Assembly: GCA_041649275.1 (NCBI GenBank)
Contig: JBAZNL010000002.1
Span: forward strand, 124,001 to 188,000
Reading direction: 5' to 3'
Length of the DNA: 64,000 nt
Origin: Candidatus Izemoplasmatales bacterium
GTDB taxonomy: Bacteria > Bacillota_I > Bacilli_A > Izemoplasmatales > Hujiaoplasmataceae
In this document: piece by piece, positions 7,169 through 13,629 of the stretch
Numbering within the stretch: position 1 is the stretch's first letter
Layout of the letters: each line of letters opens with the position of its first letter
Notes under the pieces: model-generated
Told to the model about the DNA's origin: nothing
Databases searched by the model: none
The model's input: the letters and a program-made list of their open reading frames with translations, nothing else
Position numbers and translations under genes: made by a program

Positions 7169-8835
7169 TTGTAGAATTTTCTTTTTCTTCCGCTTCGTTT
7201 GATGCGATTGACAAGCTTGATTCCAAGAACCGCCGACAGACCGACGGCACCGCTCACGCAGACGACGATCAGGAAGCTTCTTCCGGACTCAAGAGCATCA
7301 TCAAGACCATCGAGGATCTCCGGAATCGTCCATCCGACTTCCGGATCCGGAGTTGCGACCTCGGATTCGATCGCTTCGGATGCAGCTTCGTAGATCACGC
7401 CCTGGTATTCATACATGATGTAGATGATCACCAGGCGTTGGATGTCGTATGAGGTGTTCAGGCCTTCCTGGAACTGTCCCAGGTGAACCTTGTAAAGCTC
7501 ATATGATTGAAGGTTGAGGTTGGTCAACTCCTGGGACACCATGAAGTCGCCGGCGACGGTATCCGGAACATCTTCGGCTTCGATCGGCTCGACGACGTCC
7601 TCGATGTCATAGATGTCGTTTCCCCTGATCGCAGATCCGGCCACGACACCCCATCCGACGACCGGGATCCACCAGAGCCATCCGGGAGCATCCGCTTCGT
7701 AGGAATCCCCATGGGCGAACGTGGATACCGCCGTCCTGGTTTCACCCTTGAAGAAGAGAAACTGATAGTTGTAGTCATATCGAACCGTGATCTTCAGAAG
7801 GTTCTCAATGACCAGGGGGAAGAAGCAGTAGAGGAATGCATGATTCGAGGATTCCTTGTTCACTACCCCCTGGAGGCTCAGCGGTTCGATCCTGGAATAC
7901 TCGCCCTGGGTGAGATTGATCACGGTGAAGCCGATGTTGTATTCCTCATACGAGTCCGATGATGCGGCATAGACATCCGGATAGGGCAGCTTCTCAGGGT
8001 CCGGTTGAACGTAGAGGATTCGATCGCCATCCGGAGAGGTTGAATAGGACATGTTCACGTTCCAGTCGTCGATGATCACTTCCGAGAGATCCAGATCTAC
8101 AGGGAACGCGACATCGAAGCGATAGGATTCTGCTTCACCTTCCTGGTTGACCGTCGAGAACGAAAGATGGTAGGATCTGGATGCCGCATCATACAGCTGA
8201 AGGGATTCGATCTGATGAAACCTGGTGACAGCCAGACCGTTCAATCCGATGCTGAAGCAATCCGGAAGAAGCGTGTAATCCGAATCGACATCGATGATCG
8301 TATCGACCGGAGTTTCATACTCGACGACGAGGTTCGCTTCATAGTAGCGCAGACCACCGGTATCAGAATACGGCGCACCGCCAGAGTAGCCTTCGTTCGC
8401 CCACCAGATCACGAAGGAAACGGACTGAGGGATGTATTCAGGATCGATCGCGTGGGTGATGATGCCGCCATCGATGTCGATCGCGGTGGACGACGTATTC
8501 CAGTAACCATTCGCGGCAGAAGTGTAGTAGGTTCCCACTTGAATCTGGAGGTAGATCGACGAAACGTTCTCCAGGTTATCCTGGAAGTATTCCAGTTCCT
8601 GGAGTCGGCTTGCGATTTCGAAGGTGAAGCTGTTGCCATATCCCATGAGCAGGGAGACATACCCGACAGAGCTGTAGTTCACGGCATCCGGATTGGATCC
8701 GTTGATCGTGAACGATTCATCTGCAGGCTGATACTCATAGATTTCTTCGACGATCGTGTATTCCGCTGCTTCGACAGATCCGACAGCCAGAAGCGCGAAA
8801 ATGGAGGAAAGGATAACGAGGATGATTTTCTTCAT
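7165..8835 (-). CDS. Secreted, C-terminally membrane-anchored virion protein (pIII/pVI-like position)
   Basis: This 556-residue protein starts at 8835 behind GGAAGGAG. It has a clear signal peptide (MKKIILVILSS..., cleavage probable after VEA near residue 23). A transmembrane helix lies near residues 530-548, followed by a strongly basic cytoplasmic tail. The ectodomain is acidic and beta-rich. Known: minor tip proteins of filamentous phages have exactly this topology (signal peptide, large ectodomain, C-terminal anchor) and lie between the coat gene and the pI/Zot gene. Inferred: a minor tip or adsorption protein. No sequence similarity to a named family is evident to me. Confidence 0.65.
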   Translation of the reverse strand: MKKIILVILSSIFALLAVGSVEAAEYTIVEEIYEYQPADESFTINGSNPDAVNYSSVGYVSLLMGYGNSFTFEIASRLQELEYFQDNLENVSSIYLQIQVGTYYTSAANGYWNTSSTAIDIDGGIITHAIDPEYIPQSVSFVIWWANEGYSGGAPYSDTGGLRYYEANLVVEYETPVDTIIDVDSDYTLLPDCFSIGLNGLAVTRFHQIESLQLYDAASRSYHLSFSTVNQEGEAESYRFDVAFPVDLDLSEVIIDDWNVNMSYSTSPDGDRILYVQPDPEKLPYPDVYAASSDSYEEYNIGFTVINLTQGEYSRIEPLSLQGVVNKESSNHAFLYCFFPLVIENLLKITVRYDYNYQFLFFKGETRTAVSTFAHGDSYEADAPGWLWWIPVVGWGVVAGSAIRGNDIYDIEDVVEPIEAEDVPDTVAGDFMVSQELTNLNLQSYELYKVHLGQFQEGLNTSYDIQRLVIIYIMYEYQGVIYEAASEAIESEVATPDPEVGWTIPEILDGLDDALESGRSFLIVVCVSGAVGLSAVLGIKLVNRIKRSGRKRKFYK

Positions 8836-8858
8836 GTTTTCTCCTTCCGGATGCCAAA

Positions 8859-8878
8859 GCCGTCGCTCATGCGGCGGC
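8859..8878. other. Intercistronic hairpin between the two secreted proteins
   Basis: GCCGTCGC and GCGGCGGC pair (one G-T) around TCAT, between the stop at 8894 and the ribosome binding site of the gene at 8835. It has no T-run. It is one of several hairpins in the larger gaps of the phage operon. Confidence 0.55.
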
Positions 8879-8893
8879 TGCACCCTTTTCGAT

Positions 8894-10651
8894 TCAGTGT
8901 TTCTTCTTGCGGATGATCAGATAGACGATGAAGCCGGCGACCGCTGCAGATGCGGTGACCGAGAGAAAGCTCGAGAAGTTCCAGATCGGATCCGGGGTCT
9001 CGACTTCGGAAAGCTCATTCGAGACCCGGATCGTGATCGGGACATGAGCGTCGTTGCCGTCCTCATACACCACATGAACCAGGACCTCGTAATCTCCGGG
9101 GACATCCGAATTCGCCACGTATTCGTCGAACTGCATGATCTCGATGATCTCATGAGGCCCGAGATCCTCGGCGAGCTGTTCGAGTCCGAAGGATTCGAGC
9201 ATCGTCTGGAGATCCTCGTTGTTGATCGGAGCTGCAGCAGAGACCGTCAGCACCGGATCGGCATAGACGAACACCGGGACCGTCAAATCAATGACCTTGA
9301 CAGCGATCATGGTATATGAGAAGTTGCCTTCGCCGTCCTCGATCTTGAAGACGATCGGATACGTTCCAGGAATCGATTCGTTTCCGGTGTATCCATCGCT
9401 CACCACCGTGTAGGTGTGTTCCGAGGTATACGCCGGAGCGAACTCATGAACGTAGATGTCAGTCACATTGCCCACGATGTAATCCTGGATCACATCGTTC
9501 AGAGGGAATGTGGCCGTCGTTGCCTTGTGGCAGATCTGAGGTCCTTCCATCACCGGCGCGATGTCGTCAATGATCTCGATCGTGACATGGAGATCGGCTT
9601 CATTATTGTATTCATCAAATGCAGTAAGAGTGAAACCGATCGAAGTATATGACTGATTGAAATCAGCATAAATATTCGCGAACGACTCATCATCTGCGAA
9701 AGGCGGAAATCCACCAATCACATTGACGGCCGTTTCAGGGACCGCGTCGAGATAATGCAAATATGACTCGAGATAGTCATATAGCGCGTATGAATTGGTT
9801 CCCCAATTGGCCATGACATCGGACAGCATGAAATCGATATAAAGATGTTCCCCATCTTCATATATCTGTCCCATGTATTCCCAATAAGGCTTCACATCGT
9901 CGATGATCTCAACCTGGATCTCGAGATAGGCCTTGTTGCTGGCGGCATCCTCGGCCGAAAACAGGATGGAATACGAGGTTCCGACGACTTTCGGAGACAC
10001 CGAGGTGTATTCGTCGGCTTCGACGACGATGCTCGAGGTCAGATCGCCATCGATGTTGTCGGTGACCGTCAGAAGCGCCTTCACCTCATTGACCGATATC
10101 GGATCAGCGTAGGAGGTTTCGATCGTCGCGGATCCGTAGGTGAACATCGGATCCACGGTGTCCGGAACATCCAGGAGATACAGATGCATACCGGAAATGC
10201 TCGGTTCGATCATCGGCCACATGACCTCATCGTATTGATTCATGAAGGTGATGTAGAAATAACCCTGGGCGACGACGATATCGATCGTGAAGTCCGATGT
10301 TCCTCCGCTGAACACAGGGTTCGCGATGAAGGGCCATCCGAACAGTTCGTCGGCGGCCATCACGTTCCAGGAGAAGCCGCCTTCCATGATCGCATTCGTG
10401 TCATACATGGAATACTGGAAGGAGGGTTCTTGCGGCATGGTTCCGTCGAACTCGAGGCGATAGCGGCCATCGATCAGGATATCGTCGTGATACTGGATGC
10501 CGAGCGTGTTGGATCCGCTCTTCATGAGTCCCACCTTCGCAGGATCCAACAGATCCACCGGATCCGCACTGACTACCGGCAGATGCTGCAGCCCGACCAG
10601 GGCAGCGAAGAACGACATGACAAGGACAAATCCATAGATAATTTTCTTCAT
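8894..10651 (-). CDS. Secreted Ig-like-repeat adsorption protein (pIII-like candidate)
   Basis: This 585-residue protein starts at ATG 10651 behind AAAGGAG. A signal peptide (MKKIIYGFVLVMSFF...) probably ends near residue 29 (VSA). A C-terminal helix (about 560-580) ends in RKKKH. The ectodomain has at least three Ig-like DUF5011-type repeats, shown by recurring VTDNIDGDLT, AEDAASNK and EDGEGNFSY signatures. Known: DUF5011-type modules are common in bacterial surface proteins. Inferred: host recognition or virion tip. A patch at about 9,600-9,900 is more AT-rich than either flank, as if one domain had been exchanged. There is no LPXTG motif. It lies downstream of the coat gene. Confidence 0.68.
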   Translation of the reverse strand: MKKIIYGFVLVMSFFAALVGLQHLPVVSADPVDLLDPAKVGLMKSGSNTLGIQYHDDILIDGRYRLEFDGTMPQEPSFQYSMYDTNAIMEGGFSWNVMAADELFGWPFIANPVFSGGTSDFTIDIVVAQGYFYITFMNQYDEVMWPMIEPSISGMHLYLLDVPDTVDPMFTYGSATIETSYADPISVNEVKALLTVTDNIDGDLTSSIVVEADEYTSVSPKVVGTSYSILFSAEDAASNKAYLEIQVEIIDDVKPYWEYMGQIYEDGEHLYIDFMLSDVMANWGTNSYALYDYLESYLHYLDAVPETAVNVIGGFPPFADDESFANIYADFNQSYTSIGFTLTAFDEYNNEADLHVTIEIIDDIAPVMEGPQICHKATTATFPLNDVIQDYIVGNVTDIYVHEFAPAYTSEHTYTVVSDGYTGNESIPGTYPIVFKIEDGEGNFSYTMIAVKVIDLTVPVFVYADPVLTVSAAAPINNEDLQTMLESFGLEQLAEDLGPHEIIEIMQFDEYVANSDVPGDYEVLVHVVYEDGNDAHVPITIRVSNELSEVETPDPIWNFSSFLSVTASAAVAGFIVYLIIRKKKH

Positions 10652-10721
10652 TCTTTCTCCTTTGCGCTGAGCGCATATGATTTTGTATGTGAACGAGCTG
10701 ATGCTCGAAGGGTAATCATAA

Positions 10722-10746
10722 AGCCTTGCAGGTTGGATGCAAGGCT
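10722..10746 (-). terminator. Hairpin just after the coat-like gene
   Basis: A perfect 9-base stem AGCCTTGCA/TGCAAGGCT with a 7-base loop is followed on the minus strand by TTATG. It sits 16 bases past the coat gene stop. Known: Ff phages place a terminator directly after gene VIII to keep coat transcripts high. The short T-run makes this a weak terminator, or a read-through attenuator. Confidence 0.6.
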
Positions 10747-10761
10747 CAGTGATGATGCGTG

Positions 10762-10986
10762 TTACTTCAGGAAGCCGCGACGGCTTCTTTTCGCCTTGGC
10801 GGCGACGAGGATGCCGATGAGGAAGACCAACCCGACTCCGACGCAAGCGGCGATCGTCTTGACGGTCGTCTGGGCGAGGCCGGAGAGTTCCGACCAGTGG
10901 TTGGTCAGATTTTCCCAGAAGCCGGACCACGTTGCGCCGAAGCGAACGCCGGAGGCCAGGCCCGGGAGATTCATGAGTTTGGGCAT
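10762..10986 (-). CDS. Major coat protein candidate (pVIII-like)
   Basis: This 74-residue protein has a strong Shine-Dalgarno (AAAGGAG). Its layout is that of a filamentous-phage major coat: a polar, amphipathic N-terminal half, one hydrophobic helix (about residues 47-63, VGVGLVFLIGILVAAK), then a basic tail (KAKRSRRGFLK) that could contact DNA. No cleavable signal peptide is seen. Known: some inovirus coats, such as that of Pf3, also lack one. The gene order (after a tiny hydrophobic peptide, before the large secreted proteins and the Zot-like ATPase) and the following hairpin support the call. Confidence 0.75.
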   Translation of the reverse strand: MPKLMNLPGLASGVRFGATWSGFWENLTNHWSELSGLAQTTVKTIAACVGVGLVFLIGILVAAKAKRSRRGFLK

Positions 10987-11005
10987 GTCGTTTCTCCTTT
11001 CTTTC

Positions 11006-11122
11006 TTATTTGAAAATCTTCTTGATCAACCCGAGCGGGGCGGTCCAGAAAATCCACTTGAGAACGCCGGCCAGGAGAAGCAAGCCTTGGAGGATCCACA
11101 TGAGAAATGCCTGGAAGAGCAT
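11006..11122 (-). CDS. 38-residue hydrophobic minor virion peptide (pVII/pIX-like)
   Basis: A short frame runs from ATG 11122 to TAA 11006 and encodes a 38-residue peptide, almost entirely one hydrophobic helix (MLFQAFLMWILQGLLLLAGV at the start) with a KKIFK tail. It lies four bases after the stop of the 88-residue gene and 19 bases before the coat-like gene, so the three are surely co-transcribed. No strong ribosome binding site is visible, so it may depend on translational coupling. Known: filamentous phages encode tiny hydrophobic end-cap proteins next to the coat gene. The match is by size, topology and position only. Confidence 0.6.
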   Translation of the reverse strand: MLFQAFLMWILQGLLLLAGVLKWIFWTAPLGLIKKIFK

Positions 11123-11125
11123 GAC

Positions 11126-11392
11126 TCACGCCTTCACCGGTTGAACCGGTGCGGAGAAGTTGATTTCGTAGTCTAGGACTACCACCAACATGGGGAAGAT
11201 TTCCTTCTTTCGATCCACTGTCAGCTCCGTGAAGTCGGTATCGAGATCGGAAATCGGAAGAATCGCGGATCTGGAAATGGACGAAGATTTCCAGAAGTCG
11301 TTGATTGTGCCCTTGAAGAGTTCACCGTTCTTCGTCCGAACGTTGACGACCTGATCTCCAGGGAACTTCTTCAGCAGTTGTTCAAGTGTCAT
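11126..11392 (-). CDS. Small soluble phage protein, unknown function
   Basis: This 88-residue protein starts at 11392 behind AAAGGAGGAGATCAC, a near-perfect site; the longer frame to 11410 would place that site inside the gene. It begins with MTLEQLLKKFPG, has an NVRTKNGELFKGTI stretch like a small beta-barrel strand pair, and ends with a hydrophobic VVVLDYEI strand. No membrane segment is certain. Its position between the acidic-tailed protein and the coat cluster would suit a DNA-binding or regulatory protein, but the family is not recognised. Confidence 0.55.
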   Translation of the reverse strand: MTLEQLLKKFPGDQVVNVRTKNGELFKGTINDFWKSSSISRSAILPISDLDTDFTELTVDRKKEIFPMLVVVLDYEINFSAPVQPVKA

Positions 11393-11420
11393 GTGATCTC
11401 CTCCTTTCATTCGAAGACTT

Positions 11421-11451
11421 GCCGGCTATGGCCTTCGCAACCACAGCCGGC
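11421..11451. other. Intercistronic hairpin upstream of the 88-residue gene
   Basis: Eleven-base arms GCCGGCTATGG and CCACAGCCGGC enclose a 9-base loop. The single mismatch becomes a G-U pair in the minus-strand transcript, so selection on the RNA (or on the packaged strand of the same sense) is possible. It lies 24 bases after the stop of the 167-residue gene. Confidence 0.65.
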
Positions 11452-11475
11452 TGCACTTCTCGATTCAGCGGTCGA

Positions 11476-11979
11476 TCATTCCGCTTCGAAGCTGAAGTTC
11501 TTGTCGGAGTCGATGGGATCCGGAGCGGTCTCCCATTCGATGTCCAGAGCGAGTTTCTCCTTGCCCTGGATCCCGACATTCTTTTCCAGTTCGGCGAGAC
11601 ATGCGGACTGATTGAAGTCGTTGAAGAAGTGGACTTCGGTGAGCTGCTGCCCGAAGATCACCTGGACCGACTTGTATTTTCGGTCAGTTCCCTTGATCGT
11701 GCCGGTGACCATGCGGTAGGGAGCCATGAAGGTGTGCTTGAGGATCTCGTAGCCGTTCTTGTCGAAGATTTGACGGTTTGTCCGCATCCGGATCAGGTTG
11801 AGACGATCTTCAGTCAGTTTCATCTTCGGCTGAAGCAGCTGATGAAGATGGATCGTCGCGTAGCAGGTGACATATCCGGATTCCGGATTGACGCGCTTTT
11901 CGAGGGTAACCTTGACCTTCTTCAGCGCTTCCCAGTCGGCTTCGGTGAAGTCTGGGGTGTTCTTGAACGGTCTTTCCAT
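11476..11979 (-). CDS. Candidate phage single-stranded DNA-binding protein (pV-like)
   Basis: This 167-residue soluble protein is rich in predicted strands (KVKVTLEK, YVTCYATIHLH, RMVTGTIKG, SVQVIFGQQ) and has a strongly acidic C-terminal tail (about the last 20 residues). Known: phage and bacterial single-stranded DNA-binding proteins often pair a beta-barrel with an acidic tail, and filamentous phages place gene V just before the small coat genes. Inferred: a DNA-binding role. No signature residues prove it. The upstream gap holds the longest hairpin of the element. Confidence 0.45.
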   Translation of the reverse strand: MERPFKNTPDFTEADWEALKKVKVTLEKRVNPESGYVTCYATIHLHQLLQPKMKLTEDRLNLIRMRTNRQIFDKNGYEILKHTFMAPYRMVTGTIKGTDRKYKSVQVIFGQQLTEVHFFNDFNQSACLAELEKNVGIQGKEKLALDIEWETAPDPIDSDKNFSFEAE

Positions 11980-12030
11980 TTGTTTTTTGACCTTTCATTT
12001 GTTACATGCCCATTAGGGACTTTTATTAAG

Positions 12031-12094
12031 CCTTGCGGCTTCCAGGATTCCGGATCTCCGGGGGGTGAGATCAGGAACCCTGGAAGAAGCAAGG
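12031..12094. other. Long imperfect hairpin, candidate packaging signal or regulatory structure
   Basis: Two 28-base arms (CCTTGCGGCTTCCAGG... and ...CCTGGAAGAAGCAAGG) pair at 24 of 28 positions around an 8-base loop; one of the four mismatches becomes G-U in the minus-sense strand. It fills the 134-base gap between the 81-residue and 167-residue genes. There is no T-run, so it is unlikely to be a simple terminator. Known: filamentous phages carry one long imperfect hairpin in a non-coding region as packaging signal. Confidence 0.6.
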
Positions 12095-12113
12095 ATATCC
12101 TTGCGTCTAGCAT

Positions 12114-12359
12114 TCACCAAGGCGAGTTCCATTTCGCCGCCTTGTTGAAATCCGTTCTGTCGAATGTCTTCATGTCCAGAGCGAAGCGCCAGTTGGCTTT
12201 CCGGACTTCCTTTGACTGAATGGATCCATCTATCGCCTGGGTATTGTAACAAAGCGTATGATAGTAGGCCTTCTTCAGATCGCCAGAGGCTTCAGCCTTG
12301 TTCGCAAGCGCAAGATGAGCTTGCTGAGATCTGTATAATGTCTTGTCCTTCTTCGTCAC
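12114..12359 (-). CDS. Small basic helical phage protein
   Basis: This 81-residue protein is read from the GTG at 12359, because AGGAGGTGAGAGT lies immediately before it. The longer frame from ATG 12377 would put the ribosome binding site inside the coding region. The sequence is basic and helical (KTLYRSQQAHLALANKA) and may be a distant member of the small-gene family seen elsewhere in the element. It lies between two hairpins. Function unknown. Confidence 0.55.
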   Translation of the reverse strand: MTKKDKTLYRSQQAHLALANKAEASGDLKKAYYHTLCYNTQAIDGSIQSKEVRKANWRFALDMKTFDRTDFNKAAKWNSPW

Positions 12360-12392
12360 ACTCTCACCTCCTGTCATGCCTTGCAGTTTTTA

Positions 12393-12427
12393 CTGGGTCC
12401 GATCCGATCATGTTGGATCAGGCCCAG
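12393..12427. other. Intercistronic hairpin
   Basis: Arms CTGGGTCCGATCC and GGATCAGGCCCAG (12 of 13 paired in the minus-sense strand, counting one G-U) enclose a 9-base loop in the gap between the 90-residue and 81-residue genes. No T-run is present. Confidence 0.6.
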
Positions 12428-12443
12428 GCAAAACGGCGAGGAT

Positions 12444-12716
12444 CTAGTTCTTGAGATCGATGATCCGCGCTTCGAGGAGCTTCGAAGGTTTGTAGTTCTT
12501 CGAGGCCTTGACGATCGCCGATGTCGGCAGCTTCTTGTTGAGCTTGCCGGCAACGTTGGCGGCCTTCAGGTCATGGTATCGTTTCTTCTGCTGAAGCTCC
12601 GCGAAGTCCTTTTCGGCCTTCACATCGAACGACTTCAGCTGCTGAGCGATCGAAGCCGACTTCTGGGAGTGATACATGTAGGACTCGTTCGGAGTCATGC
12701 GCTTGCCCTTCGCCAT
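12444..12716 (-). CDS. Small basic helical phage protein
   Basis: This 90-residue protein starts at ATG 12716 behind AAAGGAGGATCAC; a frame extending to 12767 lacks such a site. It is very basic (Lys-rich) and helical, beginning MAKGKRMTPNESYMYHSQK. The T-x-x-E motif followed by aromatic residues and a Lys resembles the motif in the 68- and 174-residue phage proteins. A nucleic-acid-binding role is plausible from charge. No known family recognised. Confidence 0.55.
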   Translation of the reverse strand: MAKGKRMTPNESYMYHSQKSASIAQQLKSFDVKAEKDFAELQQKKRYHDLKAANVAGKLNKKLPTSAIVKASKNYKPSKLLEARIIDLKN

Positions 12717-12799
12717 GGTGTGATCCTCCTTTCTGAAGTAATAAATTAAACGAAGATCTTCGTTCAATTCTCATTTGATTCGATAACTCAGATCCATAT

Positions 12800-13069
12800 T
12801 CAGAGATACAGATTCGGATTCCTCCGGACCACGTTGTTCGCAACTTGATATAGTTGCTTGTTGGAGACGGATCGATAATCCGGGTTCCCGGATAACTTCG
12901 ACATGCGTGCGCGATGATATTCTTCCTTGACGGCCAGTTCGATCTTCTCGATCGGCGATGTCTCCTTCATACGCTTCAGCTCGCAAATCTCTGCCGAGAT
13001 CTTCGCGAATTCGTATTGATCGGCGACATCGGATCGAGATCTCCAGGCGTATTTCGACTTCTTGGCCAT
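12800..13069 (-). CDS. Small basic helical phage protein
   Basis: This 89-residue protein starts where the previous gene stops (TAATG overlap at 13069) with AAGGTGGG just upstream. It is helical and basic, with a W-R-S-R-S-D start and a middle rich in Lys and Glu (SPIEKIELAVKEEYHRA). It is the second gene of the minus-strand phage operon. Function unknown; it may be a divergent member of the small-gene family. Confidence 0.55.
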   Translation of the reverse strand: MAKKSKYAWRSRSDVADQYEFAKISAEICELKRMKETSPIEKIELAVKEEYHRARMSKLSGNPDYRSVSNKQLYQVANNVVRRNPNLYL

Positions 13070-13275
13070 TAGGATCCCACCTTCAGGCCCTTCAACGTTC
13101 GAGCTTCAGGATGTCCGATCAGGTAGTTCTGCCAATCTAACGGCTTCACTTGCCTGGATAGAGTTTCGACTCGCATCTCAGCCAGGATCCGTTCGCCCGG
13201 GTCCTTCGATTTCAACTTGCCGGCATAATAATGCAACTTCTCAGCCGGTGAATATGATCTGAACTGATGTGCCAT
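13069..13275 (-). CDS. First gene of the phage operon, small-gene family
   Basis: This 68-residue protein is read from ATG 13275 with AGGTGAAGG upstream; an ATG three codons earlier (13284) is possible. Residues about 7-35 carry the motif Y-S-x-x-E-K-L-x-Y-Y-x-x-K-L and then R-V-E-T-L, best matched by the N-terminus of the 174-residue protein at the far end of the element (Y-T-x-x-E-K-I-x-F-Y-x-x-K-L). It would be the first gene transcribed in the minus-strand operon. Function unknown. Confidence 0.55.
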   Translation of the reverse strand: MAHQFRSYSPAEKLHYYAGKLKSKDPGERILAEMRVETLSRQVKPLDWQNYLIGHPEARTLKGLKVGS

Positions 13276-13450
13276 GACCTTCACCTGGATGTTTTAAGAA
13301 ACATGCGACTGCTCGAAAGGGAGCGATAGTAGCTTTTCCGGAAAAACACCCATTGAATCTTCTTCAGAAGTTTTCTCACTTGTATTGAAACTCCTCATCT
13401 ATTCACGTTTTCGCACATGTGCGTGTGAATCAAATAAAAAAAACGACCGT
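13276..13450 (-). promoter_or_regulatory. Non-coding leader and putative control region at the prophage right end
   Basis: No gene is seen from here to 13,629. The 175 bases upstream of the first phage gene are AT-rich and include a perfect 12-base palindrome CGCACATGTGCG at 13412-13423, which could be a repressor site or part of the excision region. I see no consensus -35/-10 pair on the minus strand, so promoter placement is uncertain. Confidence 0.4.
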
Positions 13451-13500
13451 TTGGATTCCGGATCCAACGGTCGCAGGTTCGAATCCTGTTCGAGTCGCCA
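13451..13500 (+). tRNA. tRNA-Arg(CCG) 3' half, phage attachment site remnant
   Basis: The 50 bases fold as the 3' half of a tRNA. The anticodon stem TTGGA/TCCAA encloses loop TTCCGGA (anticodon CCG, T at position 33). Then come a five-base variable loop CGGTC, a T arm with GTTCGAATC and an acceptor strand ending GCCA. The bases upstream are AT-rich and cannot form a D arm or 5' acceptor strand, so this is not an intact gene. Inferred: the segment duplicated at the junction of phage and chromosome. The intact gene should lie at the unseen left junction. Confidence 0.85.
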
Positions 13501-13511
13501 TGGACACCACG

Positions 13512-13538
13512 CCGTCCCCTTCGGGGGGCGGTTTTTTT
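13512..13538 (+). terminator. Terminator of the original tRNA-Arg gene
   Basis: CCGTCCCC pairs with GGGGGCGG over a short loop and is followed by TTTTTTT. It follows the tRNA 3' end directly, as expected if a tRNA was once transcribed from the left. Confidence 0.8.
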
Positions 13539-13580
13539 CGTTTCGCGCGATCGCATGTGGCGCGGAGCCGTCAACGATGA

Positions 13581-13586
13581 TATAAT
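13581..13586 (+). promoter_or_regulatory. -10 box for the GH3-GH13-GH130 operon
   Basis: TATAAT lies 44 bases before the GH3 start; at 17 bases spacing the -35 is only TGGCGC. A weak -35 suggests activator dependence or modest expression. Confidence 0.5.
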
Positions 13587-13629
13587 CAAATCGAGAAGGT
13601 CGCCGTTTACGGCGCCGCGGAGGCAGCCC

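Larger units (their letters stand above)
1..13500 (-). mobile_element. Integrated filamentous-phage (inovirus-type) prophage, left end off-window
   Basis: Seen: a minus-strand gene block in the order small genes, acidic-tailed 167-residue protein, 38-residue hydrophobic peptide, 74-residue coat-like protein, two secreted C-terminally anchored proteins, Walker-A ATPase with Zot features, Rep_trans-type initiator, more small genes. A truncated tyrosine recombinase lies at the left edge and a tRNA-Arg 3' half at the right edge. GC is clearly below the flanking chromosome. Known: the order coat, adsorption protein, Zot-like ATPase is the usual module order of Inoviridae, and such phages often integrate. 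Inferred: one element bounded on the right by the tRNA fragment. No pIV-type secretin is seen, which fits a host without an outer membrane. It could be a defective remnant, but every core gene is open and has a ribosome binding site. Confidence 0.85.

Noticed and set aside
8894..10651. Cell-wall sorting signal (LPXTG) in the Ig-like phage protein
   Set aside because: The C-terminus has a membrane helix and a basic tail, but no LPXTG or similar sortase motif precedes it, so it is treated as a membrane-anchored virion protein.
10722..10746. A strong rho-independent terminator after the coat gene
   Set aside because: The stem is good but the T-run is only three bases, so I keep it as a weak terminator or attenuator rather than a full stop of the operon.
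13425..13500. An intact tRNA-Arg gene at the prophage right end
   Set aside because: The bases where the 5' acceptor strand and D arm should be are AT-rich and cannot pair; only the 3' half is present.
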